From contig CAJVGD010000005.1 of NCBI GenBank assembly GCA_910890315.1, forward strand, positions 806,001-870,000: 64,000 nt of DNA, in the 5' to 3' direction. Below, one piece after another: positions 47,937-60,000 of the stretch (within the stretch, counting starts at the first letter, position 1; each line of letters opens with the position of its first letter). A program made the translations under genes and the position numbers. The DNA is from Serendipita indica DSM 11827 (taxonomy: Eukaryota > Basidiomycota > Agaricomycetes > Sebacinales > Serendipitaceae). Below the pieces are notes generated by a model. It saw only the letters and a list, made by a program, of their open reading frames with translations, had not been told where the DNA came from and did no database searches.

Positions 47937-48674
47937 TCACGCTGCACTTGTGGTCGACAGAACAGAGGATGGTAAGCTCAATGGCGGTGGATGTGACCGA
48001 AATGTTGTTGCGTGAATAATTGGAGGAGAGGGCAATGTCGGTGTGAAGGGTCCATATGGCCTGTCGCCTCGGAGTCCGTCGTCTTGCGTAATGGTATGTC
48101 GAGTTACGATAAGAGACGAGGTAGCAACTTGCTGTAACCATTGTTCATGTGCGCTGTCCGATTTCGTAGGGACGGAAAATCCCGAGCCAGTGCTGGAGTG
48201 GCTTTCCGCTCGTGGGCGTGAATAGCCCACATCACCAAACTCGTTATAATCATACCATTTTGGTGATGATTGTGATGGCGAAGAGGTAGGTGTTTTTCTC
48301 CGAGTCGGGCTCGACAGACCCGGGCCAGAGCCCGATGGGCTACTGGTCTCGAACGAGTATGCCCGCGCTTTGGGATTCGACTTGAGAGTTGGCGGTATTG
48401 GGATGTCGAGAGGCTCATGTGGATGCACGAGTGCTAGCAACGTCGTAGCTTCGGGCGAGTGTCGATGGATCAGTGCAGGTCTCGTGTTCGTTTTGGAGAC
48501 TCCCAGGTCGTCTTTGTGTACTCCCATTTTTGCTTGACGGCTTGCTGTGCTGGATATGGCCAGTCTCCTCCTGGACGCCTCGGTATCCGACGATGAGTGG
48601 CGTGTTGCGAGCGGTGACAATCGGTGCGACAAGTAGTTGCTTGTTGACATTCTGATTGACGAGTTTTCTACCAT
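47937..48674 (-). CDS. Ser/Pro-rich hypothetical protein
   Basis: A single-exon ORF of 245 codons with its own ATG (48674). The product is low complexity, rich in Ser, Pro, Thr and Arg (SPTRRKTPTSSPSQSSPKWY), without membrane segments or known domains. A motif PEATTLLALVHPHEPLDIP lies in the middle. SP and TP sites make it a likely phosphoprotein. It lies alone in a relaxed stretch with 447 bp upstream. I cannot assign a function, and a spliced N-terminal extension is possible. Confidence 0.6.
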   Translation of the reverse strand: MVENSSIRMSTSNYLSHRLSPLATRHSSSDTEASRRRLAISSTASRQAKMGVHKDDLGVSKTNTRPALIHRHSPEATTLLALVHPHEPLDIPIPPTLKSNPKARAYSFETSSPSGSGPGLSSPTRRKTPTSSPSQSSPKWYDYNEFGDVGYSRPRAESHSSTGSGFSVPTKSDSAHEQWLQQVATSSLIVTRHTITQDDGLRGDRPYGPFTPTLPSPPIIHATTFRSHPPPLSLPSSVLSTTSAA

Positions 48675-49121
48675 TTCCAGAGGCTTTTATAGAATTCAGA
48701 GGTCGAGGGCGGAGGCAACCTAGATGCGGGGCGTAACTAGTCAAGTGTGCCGAGATGGGGGTGCCGAGTCTTGTCGAGTCCAGCAGAATTCGAGCGCCTT
48801 AAGTGTGAAAAATGTCAGACAAAAAGGCGATGAATAATAATTCCCGCAGTCTGATCGGATTAGTCATTCCTCCCGTCGGCCACGGCACGTCTATACGCAT
48901 ATAATTATGCGCGCCCCTAGCTAGGCGCCCGACGATCGGCGCGTCGGGAGTAATCAGAACTTCCGATTATAGCGGGGGCAACATGCTTACAATCCATCCA
49001 TTTCCGTCTTGACAACCCTCCTCCGTCGGGGGTTATTTCTAGCCCGCAGCGTCGGAAGTCTAAAGGGTTACCTGTTCATTTCGAAATACCTAAATTCTGA
49101 TCCAAAGATTACTAGCCTACA
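48675..49121. other. Intergenic region with GC-rich inverted repeats
   Basis: About 450 bp containing the promoter of the Ser/Pro-rich gene and the 3' end of NUG1. A perfect inverted repeat, CCCGACG - 7 nt - CGTCGGG, lies at 48928-48948, next to a palindrome-like GCGCCCCTAGCTAGGCGCC at about 48911-48929. No ORF. Confidence 0.5.
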
Positions 49122-51326
49122 CTAAAAATACTTGGAAAAGTCGTATGCGTCGTCTCCCGCTGCTTCAGCGGCCTTTGACGCCTTGCTGGCGACATTTGCG
49201 ACCCTCGTTGAAGTGGGGACGTGTGAGCTTGCAGTCTTCTTCTTCTCTCGAGGCAGCGCTGCGCTCGGTTTTGGTTGTGCGGTAGAGGCGGGTTTGGGCT
49301 GCGGCTTGACCTTGGCCCCAGCCTTGGTATACGGCACAAACGACACGGCCTTTTTCGACTTTTGGGCTTTCAAAGTTTGCTTGGAGGTCTCCAGTTTTGT
49401 CGCCTTTTGCGCAGCCCGCTTTTGTTTGCCGCTGAGGATGGGTTCTGACTCCTCGTCGCTCCCCTCTTCTTCTTCGTCGCTAGCACCCATTGCGTCCACC
49501 TCTTCACCACCCTCTGAATCGTTTTCATCTTCCTGAGAGAATCCTTCTTCGTCCTCGGATTCCTCTTCGCCGTCTTCCTCGGAATCGTCTTCATCCTCTT
49601 CGGGTGATCCTCCATCCTGAGAGTCCATCTCGTCATCAGAGGGCAATAAGACTGCTTCTAAATCGACCTTTCGTCGGTCTAGTTCGTCATCCTTGAGCCG
49701 TACCAGCGAAATGTTCGCTTCTTTTCTCAAGTCCTTTCTCCATGACAGTCGGGCCAGGTACTTTTCATCCCACTTCGTGTACACCGACGACAAGTCCGGG
49801 GTAGACGGGGGTGACGATGTTTTAGGGTCATCCGCAAGTTGTTGAGGGGAGGAAAAGGTGTAAAACGCCAGTCGTCCAGTCTTCCAATCGCGCACGAGCG
49901 CTCTTGCCGCACCAGTAAAATCTACAATCGCACCCTATGCTATCATTAGTCAACAGGCTCTCACAAATCGAAAATGTAATGCAGGAAGGGGGATGCGGAG
50001 TGGCAAGAACGTACTCTCTTCTGCAGGGCGCCCTCTTTCCTAGCCAGACTGGCCAAAAAGGCATCAAAGTCACCTATAGTAACCGCAGGCAGATTATATA
50101 GGAGGATCAAGTCCTCCATACTCGCACGAGAGAGGATGTATAGCGCCAGAGGAAGTGGATCTTTAATCTTGGAAATGTTCCCCCTGTTGCGCAGTAGGAC
50201 ATCTCGTGCAATCCGTTCCTCTGTCTCTTCAGGAGTAGATGTTGCAGAGGGTGGAGGTATGAAGGTTAAACCAGGGGTGTCAATAAATGTGAATTGACGT
50301 TTTTTGTGCTGAAGTGAGACGGATTGCGGGTACGGAGTGGTTGATGGTGCAGCAGTGGCTTTGGGCCCGAGTGGGTTGTACACTGCAAGGGTTGATGTCC
50401 CGAGGAGCGAGTTAATAAAAGCAGATTTTCCGACCTGAAAAGCGTTGAAGTATAGAACACGAAGACCAGACCTTACGCACATTGGTAACACCGATGACGG
50501 CTACAGAGAGGTCTGCTTCCTTCTGACTCTGCGCAATTGTGTGTAATGCTTCAAGAATTGCCTCCCTTCCTATACAACCTGCATCTTCCGACTGTGACTT
50601 TGTGTTCGACCCGCTCTGTGGCGTATTCTTAAAGCACAACGACGGTGTTGCGCGGAAGATAAAGGTCGGGCGGCGTTTCCGGAGCTGTATGATCCAATCA
50701 TTGACAGATTCTCGGGGAGCAAGATCTACAGATTTTAGAATATCCTCAAGACGAGGCGAAAAGGATGCTTACCCGTCTTGGTCAAAACGAATAGAATAGG
50801 TTTCGTCGTCGCTTCTTCGACGTATATGCTCCTGAATGACCATGGATCTCGCGCATCTAGTAGATATAGGATCACATTTGCTGCGTCTAGCGCTGCAGCT
50901 GTTGTCGGAATCGATGTGTCGATGAGTATTGGAGCGTCGTCGTCTACGTCCATCTTGCTGGGGCGAGCTTGTACCGCCACTGGCTCCTTTTGAATCTCTA
51001 GAATGTGGCCGTTTCCTTCAATGTCCACCTTGGCCTCTTTTCTTCGCTTCTCTTCGAGGGCCTACAAATTAGTATAGCTTTATTGTAGAAATGACTACCT
51101 ACTAGTCTCCTCGTCTCTGCTACTTCTGCAAGGATCTGCTCCTTGAACGGGAAACTATTGGGAATGCCCGGATCCTTTTTCTTCTTCTCTGCGAACAGTC
51201 AATATAAGGGAAAGCGTGTCAAAAAGCCTTACTTTTTAGATGTGGATTCTTTTTGGCTTCCTTTTTGCGCTTTTTCTTCGTCTCTCGCGCCTTGTGCTTG
51301 ATCTTTGCCCGGTGGGCAGTCGACAT
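49122..51326 (-). CDS. NUG1: Circularly permuted nucleolar GTPase, Nug1/GNL3 type
   Basis: Start ATG 51326 with a basic N-terminus (MSTAHRAKIKHKARETKKKR). The order of G motifs is permuted as in the YlqF/GNL3 family: TKTDLAP (G4) comes first, then GVTNVGKS (G1, split by an intron at AAT/GTGCGT), then FIDTPGLTF (G3). An acidic region (EEDEDDSEEDGEEESEDEE) and a basic C-terminus ending DDAYDFSKYF follow, stop at 49122. It should act in pre-60S assembly and export in the nucleolus. About six short introns interrupt it. The tail DDAYDFSKYF resembles the end of Nug1 relatives. Nug1 versus Nog2-like was decided by the basic start and the late acidic region; GNL3 homologue is the safe label. Confidence 0.88.
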
Positions 51327-51406
51327 ACGATTGCTCGTTTCTATGTATTCAATAAGTCATTTATGTTTAACTTTCTGTGATATGAATACTTTTTCTGATC
51401 CTGACC
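51327..51406. promoter_or_regulatory. 80-bp bidirectional promoter (NUG1 / coiled-coil gene)
   Basis: The gap between divergent start codons is 80 bp, AT-rich. No specific element recognised. Confidence 0.5.
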
Positions 51407-54132
51407 ATGATGGACGAGTTCAAAGTGGCAGCCCATTCATTCAATCACCTTTTGTCCCCCGCGTCTGCCATGCTTTCCTCCTCCGGTCCCTCCATCTCGC
51501 GTCCACGACCTCCTGCACGGCCCAGGAAGAGTCTAAACACCACAAACAATGACAATAAAGTCTCAGAGACGCCCTCTCCGCCCCCACCCCCGTACCAAAT
51601 TGCTCCTGAGATTCTCAATGGCGCCGTCCCACTTCACAAGCGAAACCTCAGTCTCTGTTCTGTCTCCGGAAACGTCGATGCATCAGTAGCTGCTACGGCG
51701 CAAATGTTGGGACTCGAGCTCGACGCCGTCAATCCCGACAATGAGATTGACCGCGCGCAGACGGAACAGTACCTACGCGACAAGAGCAAAGAGGAGCTCG
51801 AGAAACTGCTCATCAAGGCCGAAGCAGTCATTCGTGCCCGGGAGAACGGTGCGTCTGTCAAAAACATGCAAACACGCGTTTTCCTCACTGACGAATCACA
51901 TGTTGTGTTTACAGAACTCGGGGTGGCTGCTGCCGTAGGGAAGCAATTGCTCGAGACGAATCTCTCGCTCAGACAGCGCCATGCGTCCATACTCGCCAGG
52001 ACCTCGCCAATGGCACCCATAGGCGATGCTGGCCCACCCCATACCTTGACGGAAGACTTGACAACGCCGCCCAGGAGCCCAATCATCTCACCAACTTTGC
52101 TCCACCCTGCTAGGACGCCGAACCAGATCCATACTCGCCGTCTCTCTACATCGCCTTCGCAACTCGCCATTCTCTCCTCGCAAAACGAAGATCTCATTCA
52201 GGCACTGGCAAAGCTCCAAGATGACACGAGTGCGGCAAATTTGGAGGGCAAGCAAAAGCTTCGAAAGCTCGAAAAGGAGATTGCCGGATTGCGGACCGAG
52301 CTCGAACACTCGCATCAGATGAACGACGAGCTAAAGGAGCGCATCGATAAAGTCCAGACCGAACACGAACAGAAGAAGGACGCGCAGAAGCAAGAGCGCG
52401 AAGCCAAGATCCTGGAGAGACGGTTAGCCGCGACACACGTCAACGAGTCGCCTTCGTTCCCCAACTTTGCCCCCACCTCGAATACACCTACTCCCAAAAA
52501 GGCTACCTCGGGTGCACGAGTCAGTGACGAGCGGCCGAATCTAGTCTCATTTCCCTCTTCTGACGGCGAGGAAATCAGGCCTCCGGTTGCCAGCGGCCCC
52601 TCCAAGGAGCTGGTGATTCTCGAAAAGCTTCTCGCCAAGATTGAAGAGTTGGAGAATGCCAATCGCGAGATCATCAAGCGCCACCAAGAGACTGACTCTC
52701 GTCTGCGTGCTGTCACGACGCAATCCGATGCTCTTCAGAGGGTTTATGAGAATTTGGAAGAGGAGATTGACGCAGACGACGAAGATGGGACATTTAGTGC
52801 GGACCAGTCGCCCGTCAGAGCTGATGGACTCTTGCATCCCGGAGTCTTAAAGCCGAATCAGTCTCTCCGCGATAGAGGCTCTCCGGTTTCCTCGACGCGT
52901 GAACTTGAACCGCTTCCTACCCTTAACGGCAAGCGTCGCAAGGCCTTGACACCGAGTCTCTACGATGGCTCTCCCGGGCATGAGAACGACGACTCGGATG
53001 AAGAACGACGGATCGAACCGCTTCAGATCCCTAGAATCTCCGCCCTCAAGCCCAAGGATTCGAAGCGAAAGCTGCGGCCTAGGGCCTCGATGGATCCTCG
53101 ACTTCTTTCATCCCCATCCAAGCCATCTCCAGGCGCGAAAAGGATTCGACCAAGCGCCTCTCATCAGAGCATGCGGTCCTCGCAACGAGTCCAGGCGGAT
53201 ATTCCTCCCATCCCCTCGGTCGGCGGGGTTTCGCTAGACAATGATGATGCTTCAAAAGATGAAGTCGAAGGCGCTGCAGACGAGGGAGAGCCTCTTTCTG
53301 TAGCATTAAACGAGGCACTCGTGGAGAACCGCGCCGTTACTGCCATTCGACATGCACTTGATCCCAGCAATCACGGGAAACCCCTCGAGGAGGGCGAACA
53401 CATCCTTCCTGTTGGGTCACTCGAGGGATCGCCTGACGAATCATTCTTCCTGCTCTCGCATGCAGTCGCATCTCGTCCCACCAAATGGACACAGGGATCA
53501 CATGACCAAAGTATCGAAGGCTCGAAAGCCAAATGGACTCAAGGCCTTCAGGACGGAACAATGGGTGCTCCCGTACCCAAAACTGGATACCTCTCTCTTC
53601 CAGCGCCCGGAGGTGCATCGAGCGGCGTAAATCCATGGAAGGATGAATATCCAGAGGGGAGTGAGACGGAGCGTGAACGTGAGCGTGAACGTTCTGTTCG
53701 ATATCGCTCTCTGCGGGGACAAATCGATATGACCGAGACTGATTCGGAAGCGGAACCTTCGAGACGCATGGCGGCTTTGTTGAGGATGAACGAGGCTGCA
53801 GAGGCGCGGACCAGGCGACCCCCGAGGTCGCGTGGGCGACGTTCAGAGGCTTCACAGTCGCAGGCGGCAATGTCGAATGCAGAAGATCGGCCAGTGGTGG
53901 AGAGACGCAAGAGAAGACAGGATGAATTGCCAAAGGATGGATGGGCGGGCACATTAGTGGAAATCTGGATTATTTTACAGGTCCGTCCTTTCTTTTTACT
54001 GAAACCCGTACACTTGATAACCGGAATTGCCAGGCTGCGATAATCTTACTTGTGTTTGTGTACTCTATGGCTCGGCGGGGACCAAGGGCCATTCTCGACG
54101 CTGCAGAGGTCAACAAAAGACGCCCCTCGTAG
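51407..54132 (+). CDS. Coiled-coil protein with C-terminal membrane anchor
   Basis: Three exons: 51407-51848, 51915-53980, 54034-54132, giving 868 residues. A Pro/Ser-rich start leads to a helical region, EQYLRDKSKEELEKLLIKAE and ELGVAAAVGKQLLETNLSL. This recalls the start of HAP1/TRAK-type adaptors and fungal coiled-coil proteins. Further coiled coils lie at about 240-320 and 390-450 (LEKLLAKIEELENANREI). A hydrophobic helix close to the C-terminus (LVEIWIILQAAIILLVFVYS, formed across the last intron) is followed by about 20 mostly basic residues. That layout fits a tail-anchored protein of an organelle surface or nuclear envelope. A charged repeat ETERERERER precedes it. Partner and organelle are unknown. 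The gene starts with tandem ATGs; the first is used. Confidence 0.75.
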
Positions 54133-54440
54133 CTAACTACTCTTCTCACACGATCAACTCATGAACAGGTTGTACGAACGTAATGCTCATTCATTCGGTC
54201 TACAAGACAGTTTTCTAAAATCGTAGTTTGATAATGATCATCAGATGAACCCTTCAGACATCCCTCTGTTCTTTTCCCATGGGATCACGGGAAGTATCGA
54301 CGACTTCTTATACCAGTTGTGCAGCAATCTTTCCACCTCGGCTTCCCCATCCGTTGCGCGCACGATATTCCATTGCCAAAACATGGTCGACGAGTCCCAA
54401 CTGTTGCCAGCATCGTAGAGCCACTACTCGATAACCTTGA
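54133..54440. other. Gap at the start of the F-box array
   Basis: About 300 bp with the 3' flank of the coiled-coil gene and possibly the decayed 3' tail of F-box copy P1. No other feature seen. Confidence 0.4.
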
Positions 54441-55958
54441 GGCTATTCACTGCGTCGATGAGTCCCTCGACCTCGACGTCGGCTTTCGATCCAACGAAAT
54501 CTTCGACCGGTTCTCGCCTTTCTCGTAATCCAACGTGGAAAATTCATAACAGCCCACGCACAAGCATTGTCCCATTTGCTCATCATCCTCGTCACAGACT
54601 TGTGGGAAGTGAGTTGATGTATCTTTGTAACATGGCAGGCATGCAAAGCGAATGGCTTCCAGGGACTGCATCCCAAATTGGCAGGAAGTGAGAAGCTGAA
54701 ATGGCCGTCACGAAACGCACTTGGTCATAGAATAAACTGACCGACTCGAATTTATTCAACATATCGTCCAGGGCTACGACGGGTAGGCCCCATGCATTCA
54801 AAACTCGCAGCGTTGGGTGTAGTCGGAAAAGAATTGAGAGTACACTCTACTCCGGATGCATGAGGGAAACTTCAGTGAGGTAGAAGCGTGCCATGAGGTC
54901 AATTGAAACTTGTGCAGATAGGTCGTCGAATATCGGTGATTCCAAGTTGGACAGATTGATGCCGACCAGAAGGTTTGGATTAAAATAGGGTATGTCAAGC
55001 ACATCAATGCCGACTGCTTCTCCCGCCGCATCCTTGCATTGTTTACGATAAAGGATAAAACAATGCTTCAGATTTGGGTACAGATGAAGATTGAAACTTC
55101 TTGATGATAAATTGAAGTAGGCATTGTAAAGATACCAACGAACGAGCTTGGGCATCTCCAAATCCATCAACGTATCGACATTATTCGAGGGGCAGGAATC
55201 GAAGTCAACCGATAAATGTTCAAGTTGCTTTGAAGATGCCTTGATGATGGACAAGAGTAAGTTGCACGCTTTAGGGTCCGCGTCCTCGATGTGAAAGGAT
55301 ACAGAGAGGTGCCGAAGTCGTCGCGGCATGGCCCCGCGACAAGCTCGATCATTTTCGTATACTCATGGATAATGCACGTCATACTCTAGACTTTCCAAGC
55401 GTGGAAGCTTGCTGAGGGCATTGATAAGGAGATCGCCGACAAAGACGTTTGAGAGTGTGAGAGATGTGAGATTGTGAAGCTTATTCACAATTGGAACGAC
55501 TTCATCGTCTCCAAGAAAGGATCTAATCGGGTGGATATACTTTTGCAATACTGTAAGATGTCTATGAAGGAATCAGAATGTGGAACCACCAAATGTGCCG
55601 GAAGTTACCTGATTGGTTTCCTCTGAACATCTCCAACCTTGATAGAATGCCTCAGCCTGTCTGCCTGCTGATATCCGATTGCGACCAGGCTTTTGGACGC
55701 GAGAGGACCGAAAAATCGACGTAGTCGTCTCGATAGTGCAGACAACACCCGAGCAGTCAACCAGCTCTCCTCGTCAATTTCATAGAAATCGGACACGATG
55801 GAAAGAAGGAGTTCGCATGGAAGGTCCTCCAAACCCGCAAATGGCTTGCTGTTGAGCCGGAGCCGCCGCACGATAGTGTGTGGAGGTTTAGGGAGATCTT
55901 TTCTCTCTATAATACGCATGAAGTATGCGAATCTCGTAGTTTGGGTGCATGGTCGCAT
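54440..55958 (-). pseudogene. F-box array copy P1, decayed
   Basis: This copy shows the same order as the intact copy P3. The F-box region has FAGLEDLPCELLLSIVSDFY, then HNLTSLTLSNVFVGDLL, SIIKASSKQLEHLSVDFDS, YLYNAYFNLSSRSF, and a C-terminal VGCYEFSTLDYE. Stops interrupt it near 55367 (after EYDVHYP) and 54850 (after SLMHPE), where P3 is open. It is the most diverged of the four. Some stops might be in unannotated introns, but they lie inside segments conserved in P3. Confidence 0.7.
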
Positions 55959-56089
55959 CTCGAAAGTAGCGGAGACCAAGTTTTATTTCGAACATTTCGG
56001 GAGCAATTTTCACCAAAGTTCAGAGAAGATATCATCACCAAACTAAGAATACTTGGTTGATGGGACTTGACAAGATTGAATTGGATTTC

Positions 56090-57802
56090 AGTACACTCAA
56101 ATAACCGCAAACTCGGCGTCAGATAGACCCTGTACGATCTCCAGTCAATCAAGGGCACAATTGAGGCCTTTGAGCGCCAATTCTGCAACCGTCGCTTGAC
56201 GGTACGCCCACCGCATGAATTGGTAATTTGCCACTCCCACCAAATATTCGGTACGTAAGTCTCAACGTCTTCGGGGCCATAGAACCACCACTCGATCAAT
56301 TTAATCGAGGAAGTGATGTAATGAGTACTGCGATATGGCGCTCGAGGCTATCACTAATGAGCTCTTCCAACGCATTACGCCTTGGGTCGTGTTCCATGTA
56401 TGGAAATTTCGTGCATTCGTCACAAGAGCAGGAGAATGCCCTTCCTTCTTCCCCCCTCCCTTCACAGAGTATCGGGGTGAAAGATGAGGGGGTTTGTGTT
56501 GACCACCCGCACCCAAAGCGTAGTACATCCAATGACTGCATATCCAGCTTGAAGTGCTCGAGTAGCTTGATACGTGGTGTCAGCCCCCAGGTAAATGTCA
56601 TGGAATGGGATGGAATGCTTACATCCTGCATTCGAGGGCCGATCTCGTGCAAATCCCAGACAGGTATATCCCAGGCGTTGACTACTTGAAGTTGCGGATG
56701 AAGTCGGAAGAGGATTGGAAGCATTTTCCAATCGGGTTCCATCAAGCGACACTCTGTCATAATGAGCTCTTTGGCCTGATTGATTATAAATTTGAAGTGG
56801 AATTCACTTGTTCTTGAAGGTTCTGTCTCGTCAAGAGCGAGACCGGACAGTAGGTTGCGGTCAAAACCTGGTATACCCAGACACCCGAGCTCGCGGTCGA
56901 GCCTTGTGCAGTAGGATATGCTGAAAGCTTGCAGGTTTAAAGATTCAGTGCACGTGATGTGCCTGGAACGGGGTAGGTTGAAATATGCATTGTAGAAGTG
57001 GCAAGTGATCAGTCGAGGAGTATCAAAGGCGAGTATTTCGTTTGTTTAAATAGAATCTTCGGTGTAGAAATCGACCATAATATGTAAGATTTCCTTGGAT
57101 GAAGCCTTGATAATCGAATGAAGGATGAAGAATGCGTGGTAGTAGGGGGCATTGTGCCGGAATCGCACCAAAATCGATTGAACGTGACAAGGGGCCTTTA
57201 TAATACCTTCACTATCTTCATATTGCGTCTGAGTATGCCGTACGTCGTATTCAAGCCGCACCAGATGTGGCAAAAGGCTCATTGCTTTGACCGGTCGACA
57301 GACAAATACATTGTCAGTGAGACAGAGGTCAAACCACCGAGTCTCCTGAGCATCGGGGTCACCTGGTTTCTCCCAATCGAGAGCGTGACCTGATTGTGGA
57401 AGCGCAGCCATATCCGGAGATGTCTACCAAGTGTTAATAAAAAGCATAAATTTTGAACCTAAACACTTGCCGGAATCTTGAACCTTCAATATCATTTTCA
57501 GTTAAGGCGCACTTGACTTTATGAATTCTCTTGGACTCAATAACGATAAGATTCTGAGAGGATATCGGTTCGAAGAAGGTATGAAAGCGCCTTGAGGCGG
57601 CAGAAAGCTGTCTAGCTGCTCTTGGAGCATCCTCTCTCCAGTCGATGTGGTCACGAACGATGGACAGGAGCAGCTCGTTTGGCAAATCCGCGAGCCCGGC
57701 AAACGATGCAGTATTCAATCTGAGACGCTTGATCACAGAATATGGAGGGCCATAAAAGACTTTTCTTGTTGCAAAGAATTCGGTCAATTCGCTTTGGCGC
57801 AT
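56090..57802 (-). pseudogene. F-box array copy P2, decayed
   Basis: ATG at 57802 and the first exon (57471-57802) are intact and the same length as in P3, with LADLPNELLLSIVRDHIDW. The first intron (57424-57470) starts GCAAGT where P3 has GTGAGT. An in-frame TAA lies at about 57048, in sequence that P3 reads through. A one-base loss near 56296 shifts the frame just before LIEWWF (P3 has KLIEWWF). Otherwise the copy is well preserved, so its loss is recent, or parts are sequence errors. Confidence 0.7.
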
Positions 57803-57833
57803 GGATCAAGTTTATTCACCACTCAAAAGTCAA

Positions 57834-60000
57834 TTACCGAGACCCATACCCTCTAGCATCCATGACGCGACGGCGTCCAAATCTTTTTGTTAAATTCTCT
57901 GTAATGAATTTACTCCAGCAAGGGAACAATAATACGTAGGATTACTTATCGCGATGAATAATATGCGAGACTCATCAGTCAAGAAGGTCATTTGGTCGGG
58001 AACTCGACAGCCTTTGGTTCTATTATGAGTTACTCAGTATGTAGAGGGGAATGTGGTGTTAGACATGCCCCTAAATATACCCCAGTCAATTACAGGCAGC
58101 AACGAGGTCTTTGAGTGCCAGTTTTGCAACCGTCGCTCGAAAGTACGCTCGTCGTATGTACTTGTAATCTTCCACTCCCAAAAGATGGTTGGTGGATAGC
58201 TTCGACGGAGTTTGGGGTCATGAAACCACCACTCAATAAGCTTTAATCGCGGGAACGAGGTAAGGAGTCTACTGATATGCGATTCGAGCTCTTCTCCAAT
58301 GAGCCCCTCCAACGCGTCGCGCCTCTGGTCGTAATCCATGTCCGGGAAATTGGTGCATCCGTCGCAAGGGCAGGGGGACATTCCTACATCTTCGCCGTCT
58401 GTGCAGAGTATTGGGGTGAAAGCCGACGGATCTGGCTCTGGAATTTCGCAGCTAAAGCGTATTGCCTCTACTGACTGCATATGTGACTTGCAGTGTCTGA
58501 CTAGCTAATATACGGTGTGAGGGGCCGGGTTTGTGACGTACAATGTTTTGCTCACATTTCTTATCTGAGAGCCAACTTCGTGTAACTCTTCAATAAGTAA
58601 ACCCCAGGCGTTGACAACCCGGAGTTGTGGATGGAGTCGGAAGAAGACGAAAAGCACCTCCCAGTCTGGGTCTTTCAAGGAGGACTCTGTCATAACGAGC
58701 TCTTTAGCCTGGTTGATTGTGAATAAGGAATAAAAGCTGGCCACATCCAGAGATACTGTCCCCGCAAGACCAAGGTTAGACAGTAAAGTGAGGTCAAATC
58801 CTGGGATGCACCGAGACTCGCGATCAGTACCTTCAGCTCCTACAAAGTGCAATATGCTAAATTCTTGCACATTTGAAGAGTCGAGACACTCAACATGTCT
58901 GGAAGGCGGCAGGTCAAAGTATGCATTGTAAAAGTGGCAGGTGACGAGTCGAGGAATTTCCAAAGCCAGTATTTTGTCCATCCCCAAAACATCGAAGATG
59001 TTGAAATCAACGAATATATGTGCGATTTGCTTGGATGAGGCCTTGATAATGGAGTAAAGGATGAAGAATGGGTGTTCGTAGGGAGAAAAGGCCCTGAATT
59101 GTACCGAGAGCCATTGGAGGTGACGAGGTGCCTTGATTCTGGCTTCGTAATCCCCTTCTTCCGTTTCGGAATAGTTTACGTCGTATTCAAGCCGTACTAG
59201 ATGTGGCAAGAGGCTCAATGCTCTGATCACCGCTCGACAAACAAACACATTCGTCAGGGAGACAGAAGTCAAACCTCCAAGCCCCTTTATCATCGGAGCT
59301 ACTTCGTTTTTCCCAATGGAAAAGGTGACCTGATTGACCAAGCGCACACGTATTCTGAGATGTCTACCAAGTGTTACAAAAACGCGCGTTCTACGAGCTT
59401 CAATACTCACCGAAAGTCTGAACCATCCATCTCATTGTTCTCCAGAGAGCGATTAATTTCATGAGTCCTTTTGGAGCCAATAGCGATCAGATTCTGAGAG
59501 GCTATTGGGCCAAAGAAGGCGTGAAGACGCCTCGAGACGGCGGAAAGTTGTCTAGTCGCTCTTGGGGAATCTTCACCCCAACTCAGATGATCAGAAACGA
59601 TAGAGAGGAGTAGCTCGTTTGGTAAATCCGCGAGCCCGGCGAACTGCGTGACATCCAACCCAAGATGCTTGATGATAGAATATGGAGGACCATGAGAGAC
59701 TTTCTTTGTTACAAAGAAATCGGTTAATTTGCTTTGGCGCATGGATGTGGCAGAGGTTAAGCCACCCCTCAAACATTACTTGCCAAGACCACCCATGCAC
59801 TTTATTCATCAATCGATATATATTTGCATCCATACTGCAGCGGCGTAAAAATCTTCTTGCTAAACAATATTCGACTCTCCGCAGTAGATTTATTCCAGCG
59901 AGGGAATCATAAATGGTAGCATTGCTTATTGCGATTGACAAAATGCGAGATTCATCAGTCAAGAAGTTCATTCAATCGAGGAACTCAAAAATGCTCAACG
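57834..60000. repeat. Duplicated flanks of the F-box tandem array
   Basis: Spacer sequence at about 57850-58030 matches that at about 59830-60000, for example AGCGAGGGAATCATAA against AGCAAGGGAACAATAA and TCATCAGTCAAGAAGTTCAT against TCATCAGTCAAGAAGGTCAT. Copies P2, P3 and P4 start at 57802, 59742 and about 61689, a period of about 1.94 kb. The duplicated unit therefore includes gene and flank. Confidence 0.8.
58034..59742 (-). CDS. F-box array copy P3, intact F-box protein
   Basis: Three exons, complement(58034-58504, 58556-59363, 59411-59742), give 536 residues without any break. The F-box helix is FAGLADLPNELLLSIVSDHL at about residues 30-50, preceding SAVSRRLHAFFGPIAS. The remaining 450 residues are LRR-like or unstructured substrate-binding sequence typical of Agaricomycete F-box families (LPHLVRLEYDVNY, FFRLHPQLRVVNAWG, CPCDGCTNFPDMDYD). 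F-box proteins bind Skp1 and bring substrates to SCF ubiquitin ligase. The substrate is unknown. It is the only unbroken member of the four-copy array and probably the source or survivor of the duplication. Confidence 0.85.
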
